Of a stretch of DNA of 64,000 nt, positions 62,032-64,000 are shown piece by piece. A program made the position numbers and the translations under genes. The notes under the pieces were generated by a model. The model was not told where the DNA came from, ran no database searches, and was given only the letters and a program-made list of their open reading frames with translations. Every line of letters starts with the position of its first letter. Positions within the stretch are counted from its first letter, which is position 1. Source of the stretch: Bradyrhizobium jicamae (lineage in GTDB: Bacteria > Pseudomonadota > Alphaproteobacteria > Rhizobiales > Xanthobacteraceae); NCBI RefSeq assembly GCF_018130215.1, contig NZ_JAFCKQ010000012.1:101537-165536 (forward strand), read 5' to 3'.

Positions 62032-62316
62032 TCATGGCGTCGCGACCGGATGGACCAGGACTGCGGCCTGCTCCGCGGGCTGGGTTGGGGCATCCACCTT
62101 GCCCTCCTTTGCCATGCAATCCTTGAAGTAGGCCTGGCGGTCACCGCTGCCGCGGACTGATCCTGGTCGCTTGTATGGGTAGACGATGTAGGAAAAGCTC
62201 ATGCATTTGCGCGCGACCTCGGCACTGGGACCTGCGGTTGCGACCTCCCCCAGCATGCCGGTCGCCAAAGCCGCGACAATTGCCTTCAGGATCAAACCCT
62301 GCCGCCGTCGGTTCAT
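62032..62316 (-). CDS. Small secreted protein, VARKC family (copy 2)
   Basis: A 94-residue exported protein starting at ATG 62316 (MNRRRQGLILKAIVAALATG). SAEVARKCMSFSY and VRGSGDRQAYFKDCMAKEGKVD match copy 1 at 61778 in order and spacing. It is convergent with copy 1, its 3' end 11 bases away. An in-frame ATG at 62370 would extend the N-terminus. Unknown function. Confidence 0.62.
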   Translation of the reverse strand: MNRRRQGLILKAIVAALATGMLGEVATAGPSAEVARKCMSFSYIVYPYKRPGSVRGSGDRQAYFKDCMAKEGKVDAPTQPAEQAAVLVHPVATP

Positions 62317-62589
62317 AAATGCAAACCCGTTAACCATAGTAATGATTTCGTCAATGTCCCGCTGATGCAAAATGTTTCACCGCCCGTCAAGTGGGTGGCT
62401 GTCGGTTCGATTGCGTTGGTTAAGAGGGGTCCTGTAGTCCGGTCTACCGCCAGATCTGCCGTGTCGAGCAGTGCGGAATGTCCAAATCTATTCCGCGGCG
62501 ATCGAGGATCCTTGATATGCGAAGCATGTGGCCTGTTTGCTGCGGCTAGTATTCGACCTCTGATGAGACGGCAACATTTGGTGTGCCGG

Positions 62590-62805
62590 TTACGCCGCCG
62601 AATTGGATCCTCGTGACACCCGAGAGGCCATGTTTGCGGGACCACGAACGATGACGGACGGCGGCTGGTTCATTCGCTTCGGGCGTATATAGGGCTCGAG
62701 CTTGAGGTATTCGTTACGGCGCCTTCGTGAGATCGCGGCGCGTGTCGCGTAGCCGGCTCCGTAGGACAGAACGGCGGTAACCAAGAGTAACAAGACACCA
62801 AGCAC
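62590..62805 (-). CDS. Small single-span membrane protein, RAAISR family (copy 2)
   Basis: A 71-residue protein: a hydrophobic helix (MLGVLLLLVTAVLSYGAG) then YATRAAISRRRRNEYLKL, a basic segment, and a polar tail. Paralogue of the gene at 4407. GTG 62805 has GGGGGT about 5 bases upstream. Function unknown; the pair suggests a conserved role in this locus type. Confidence 0.6.
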   Translation of the reverse strand: MLGVLLLLVTAVLSYGAGYATRAAISRRRRNEYLKLEPYIRPKRMNQPPSVIVRGPANMASRVSRGSNSAA

Positions 62806-63270
62806 GCAGCACCCCCGTTGAATTTGCGACTATCGCCAAACTAAAAAGGCTACTCAGGTGATACCGCGCAAATAAGCGGTTACCCGTGCACTTGAGCGAT
62901 GCGTAGAAATCGTGGAGGACCCGATCGCAGTAAGTAGCCTACCACGGAAATGCGGCAAATTGGTGCTTCGCAAAAAACCAGGAGAGCGCATTGTTGAAGC
63001 GGCCTCAGGTCTCGTTAGCCGGCGCAGCTTTCCAGTTGATAGCTCCGCGATGTGACGCCGATGTCGCGTCTTCCAAGTCAGATCGTTCAAATTGCAGCCA
63101 CTTGAGCCGAACCGGCCAAACTTCAGTCAATGAGAGGCGCGGAGGGGCGAGTGGGTTCACGGGGATGTTAGTCCACCGTTCACCAATTTCAACTGCGCCG
63201 TTCCGCCCATAACCGTGCATTCACTCCCGTGCTGCATGCTTGAGCATCAAAAAAACAAAGGGCAGGCGCA
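62806..63270. other. Intergenic region, no convincing gene
   Basis: About 465 bases. Short frames at 62854-63090 (minus) and 62991-63212 (plus) overlap each other and lack ribosome-binding sites. Promoters for the flanking genes are probably here. Confidence 0.45.
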
Positions 63271-63711
63271 ATGTACAGGTTTTTCATCCATGGGTTGATC
63301 GGTGGCTTGCTGACTGCGAGCGCATCGGCGCCGGCCAACGCAACTCCTAATTGTATGCGGGATATCAAGCCTTATCGGCTCGCTGGCGACACTATGGACT
63401 GGTCAATGACCATAGCGCCGGGAGCAGACTGCATTCAGGGATTGCGCTGGTCGACGATGCAAATCTTCAACGTTTCCGTCGTGGACAAACCCAAGAGCGG
63501 CGAACTCGTTCTGGTTGGGCCGGGGTTCCGTTATTTCGCCAAGCCAGGCTTTACTGGATCGGATAGCTTCACGCTCGTTGTCGTGGGAAAAAATCGACGC
63601 GACCCGGGCAGTTCTACGCTCCAGATCAAGGTATCCGGGGCTGCCGAGATCAAGGTATCCAGGGCTGGCAATACCGTTGCGGACAATTCGGGAAGTATAA
63701 CTTCTCAATAA
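63271..63711 (+). CDS. Secreted protein, CIQGLRWST family (copy 2)
   Basis: A 146-residue exported protein: a signal peptide (FFIHGLIGGLLTASASAPA), then ADCIQGLRWSTMQIFNV, PKSGELVLVGPGFRYFAKPG and SDSFTLVVV. It closely parallels copy 1 at 59397. The C-terminus has two short repeated motifs (IKVS ... IKVSRAG) from a small internal duplication. ATG 63271 follows AAAGGGCAGG. Function unknown. Confidence 0.7.
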   Translation: MYRFFIHGLIGGLLTASASAPANATPNCMRDIKPYRLAGDTMDWSMTIAPGADCIQGLRWSTMQIFNVSVVDKPKSGELVLVGPGFRYFAKPGFTGSDSFTLVVVGKNRRDPGSSTLQIKVSGAAEIKVSRAGNTVADNSGSITSQ

Positions 63712-63925
63712 GCAGCGGCGCTTGAGTGTCATCAAGGCGCCGTCCTGACGAGTTCATAATGTTGTCCTCGTTGCCGTCCATCGGTGTTCCGCTGAATGGT
63801 TTGGTGATCCCGCAGACGGACGATCTTGGTGGCATCGTTCTTGCTTGAATCTCAAGGAAAAGCAAAGGGCGCCAGGTTGATTTTGATCCAGCGTGCAGCA
63901 CCAGCGCGCAACTAGAGGCACCAAA

Positions 63926-64000
63926 TGGACCGACGAATTATCCCCCTGATCATGTGCGGCGGCGCAGGCACGCGGCTGTGGCCGGCCTCGCGCGAGGCGC
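63926..64000 (+). CDS. Mannose-1-phosphate guanylyltransferase, N-terminus (cut by window edge)
   Basis: Only about 25 residues are visible: IIPLIMCGGAGTRLWPASRE. This is the nucleotide-binding signature of the ManC/XanB/CpsB family, which makes GDP-mannose. The full enzyme may also carry a mannose-6-phosphate isomerase domain, beyond the window. Its product would be the substrate of the GME-like enzyme at 40736. Start at ATG 63926. Confidence 0.85.

Noticed and set aside
1..64000. Mobile elements, tRNA or rRNA genes
   Set aside because: No transposase or integrase motifs, terminal inverted repeats, or tRNA-like folds were found while reading both strands.

Overview
This window is a large, GC-rich polysaccharide (exopolysaccharide/capsule) biosynthesis locus from an alphaproteobacterium. 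The combination of ExoY/WcaJ-type initiating transferases, a Wzc-type co-polymerase/tyrosine kinase, a periplasmic transglutaminase-like cysteine protease and many small lineage-restricted secreted proteins suggests the Bradyrhizobium/Rhodopseudomonas group. That assignment is an inference from gene content. No rRNA, tRNA, CRISPR array, insertion sequence or phage gene was seen.

Layout. 1-4.3 kb: the N-terminus of a secreted glycosyl hydrolase, initiating sugar-phosphate transferase 1, a UDP-glucuronate 4-epimerase and a VanZ-like protein. 4.4-11.7 kb: mostly minus strand, with small secreted or membrane proteins, UDP-glucose dehydrogenase, a PPP-family phosphatase, a BTLCP cysteine protease and polymerase/ligase-like protein 1. 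11.9-22.9 kb: initiating transferase 2, a Wza-like export lipoprotein, two adjacent minisatellites, the Wzc-like co-polymerase/kinase, polymerase-like protein 2, an SDR and an orphan periplasmic-binding protein. 23.0-28.8 kb: a minus-strand acyl-decoration cassette (VOC protein, acyl carrier protein, DltD/SGNH-like protein, MBOAT acyltransferase, FkbH-like HAD protein). 29-43 kb: glycosyltransferases, polymerase-like protein 3, a GH16 glycanase, a Wzx-type flippase, two methyltransferase-like proteins, acyltransferase 3 and a GDP-mannose 3,5-epimerase-like enzyme. 43.3-55.3 kb: a dense glycosyltransferase array with UDP-xylose synthase, UDP-glucose 4-epimerase, a PglK-like ABC transporter, a GT2-methyltransferase fusion and a polysaccharide deacetylase. 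55.6-64 kb: a 1188-residue GH26 protein with repeats, several small secreted proteins, and the start of a mannose-1-phosphate guanylyltransferase gene.

How it fits together (inference from families). Nucleotide-sugar enzymes would supply UDP-GlcA, UDP-GalA, UDP-Xyl, UDP-Gal, GDP-Man and possibly GDP-L-Gal. The two initiating transferases load undecaprenyl phosphate, and about a dozen glycosyltransferases extend and branch the repeat unit. Methyl-, acetyl- and acyl-transferases decorate it. A Wzx flippase and/or the ABC transporter move it across the inner membrane, the Wzy-like proteins polymerise it, and the Wzc and Wza homologues control length and export. GH16, GH26, the truncated hydrolase and the deacetylase would trim or remodel the product. 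The strongest candidates for new biology are the FkbH/ACP/MBOAT/DltD-like cassette, the GDP-mannose-epimerase homologue, the unusual repeat-bearing GH26 protein, and several paralogous pairs of uncharacterised small secreted or membrane proteins placed at both ends of the locus.
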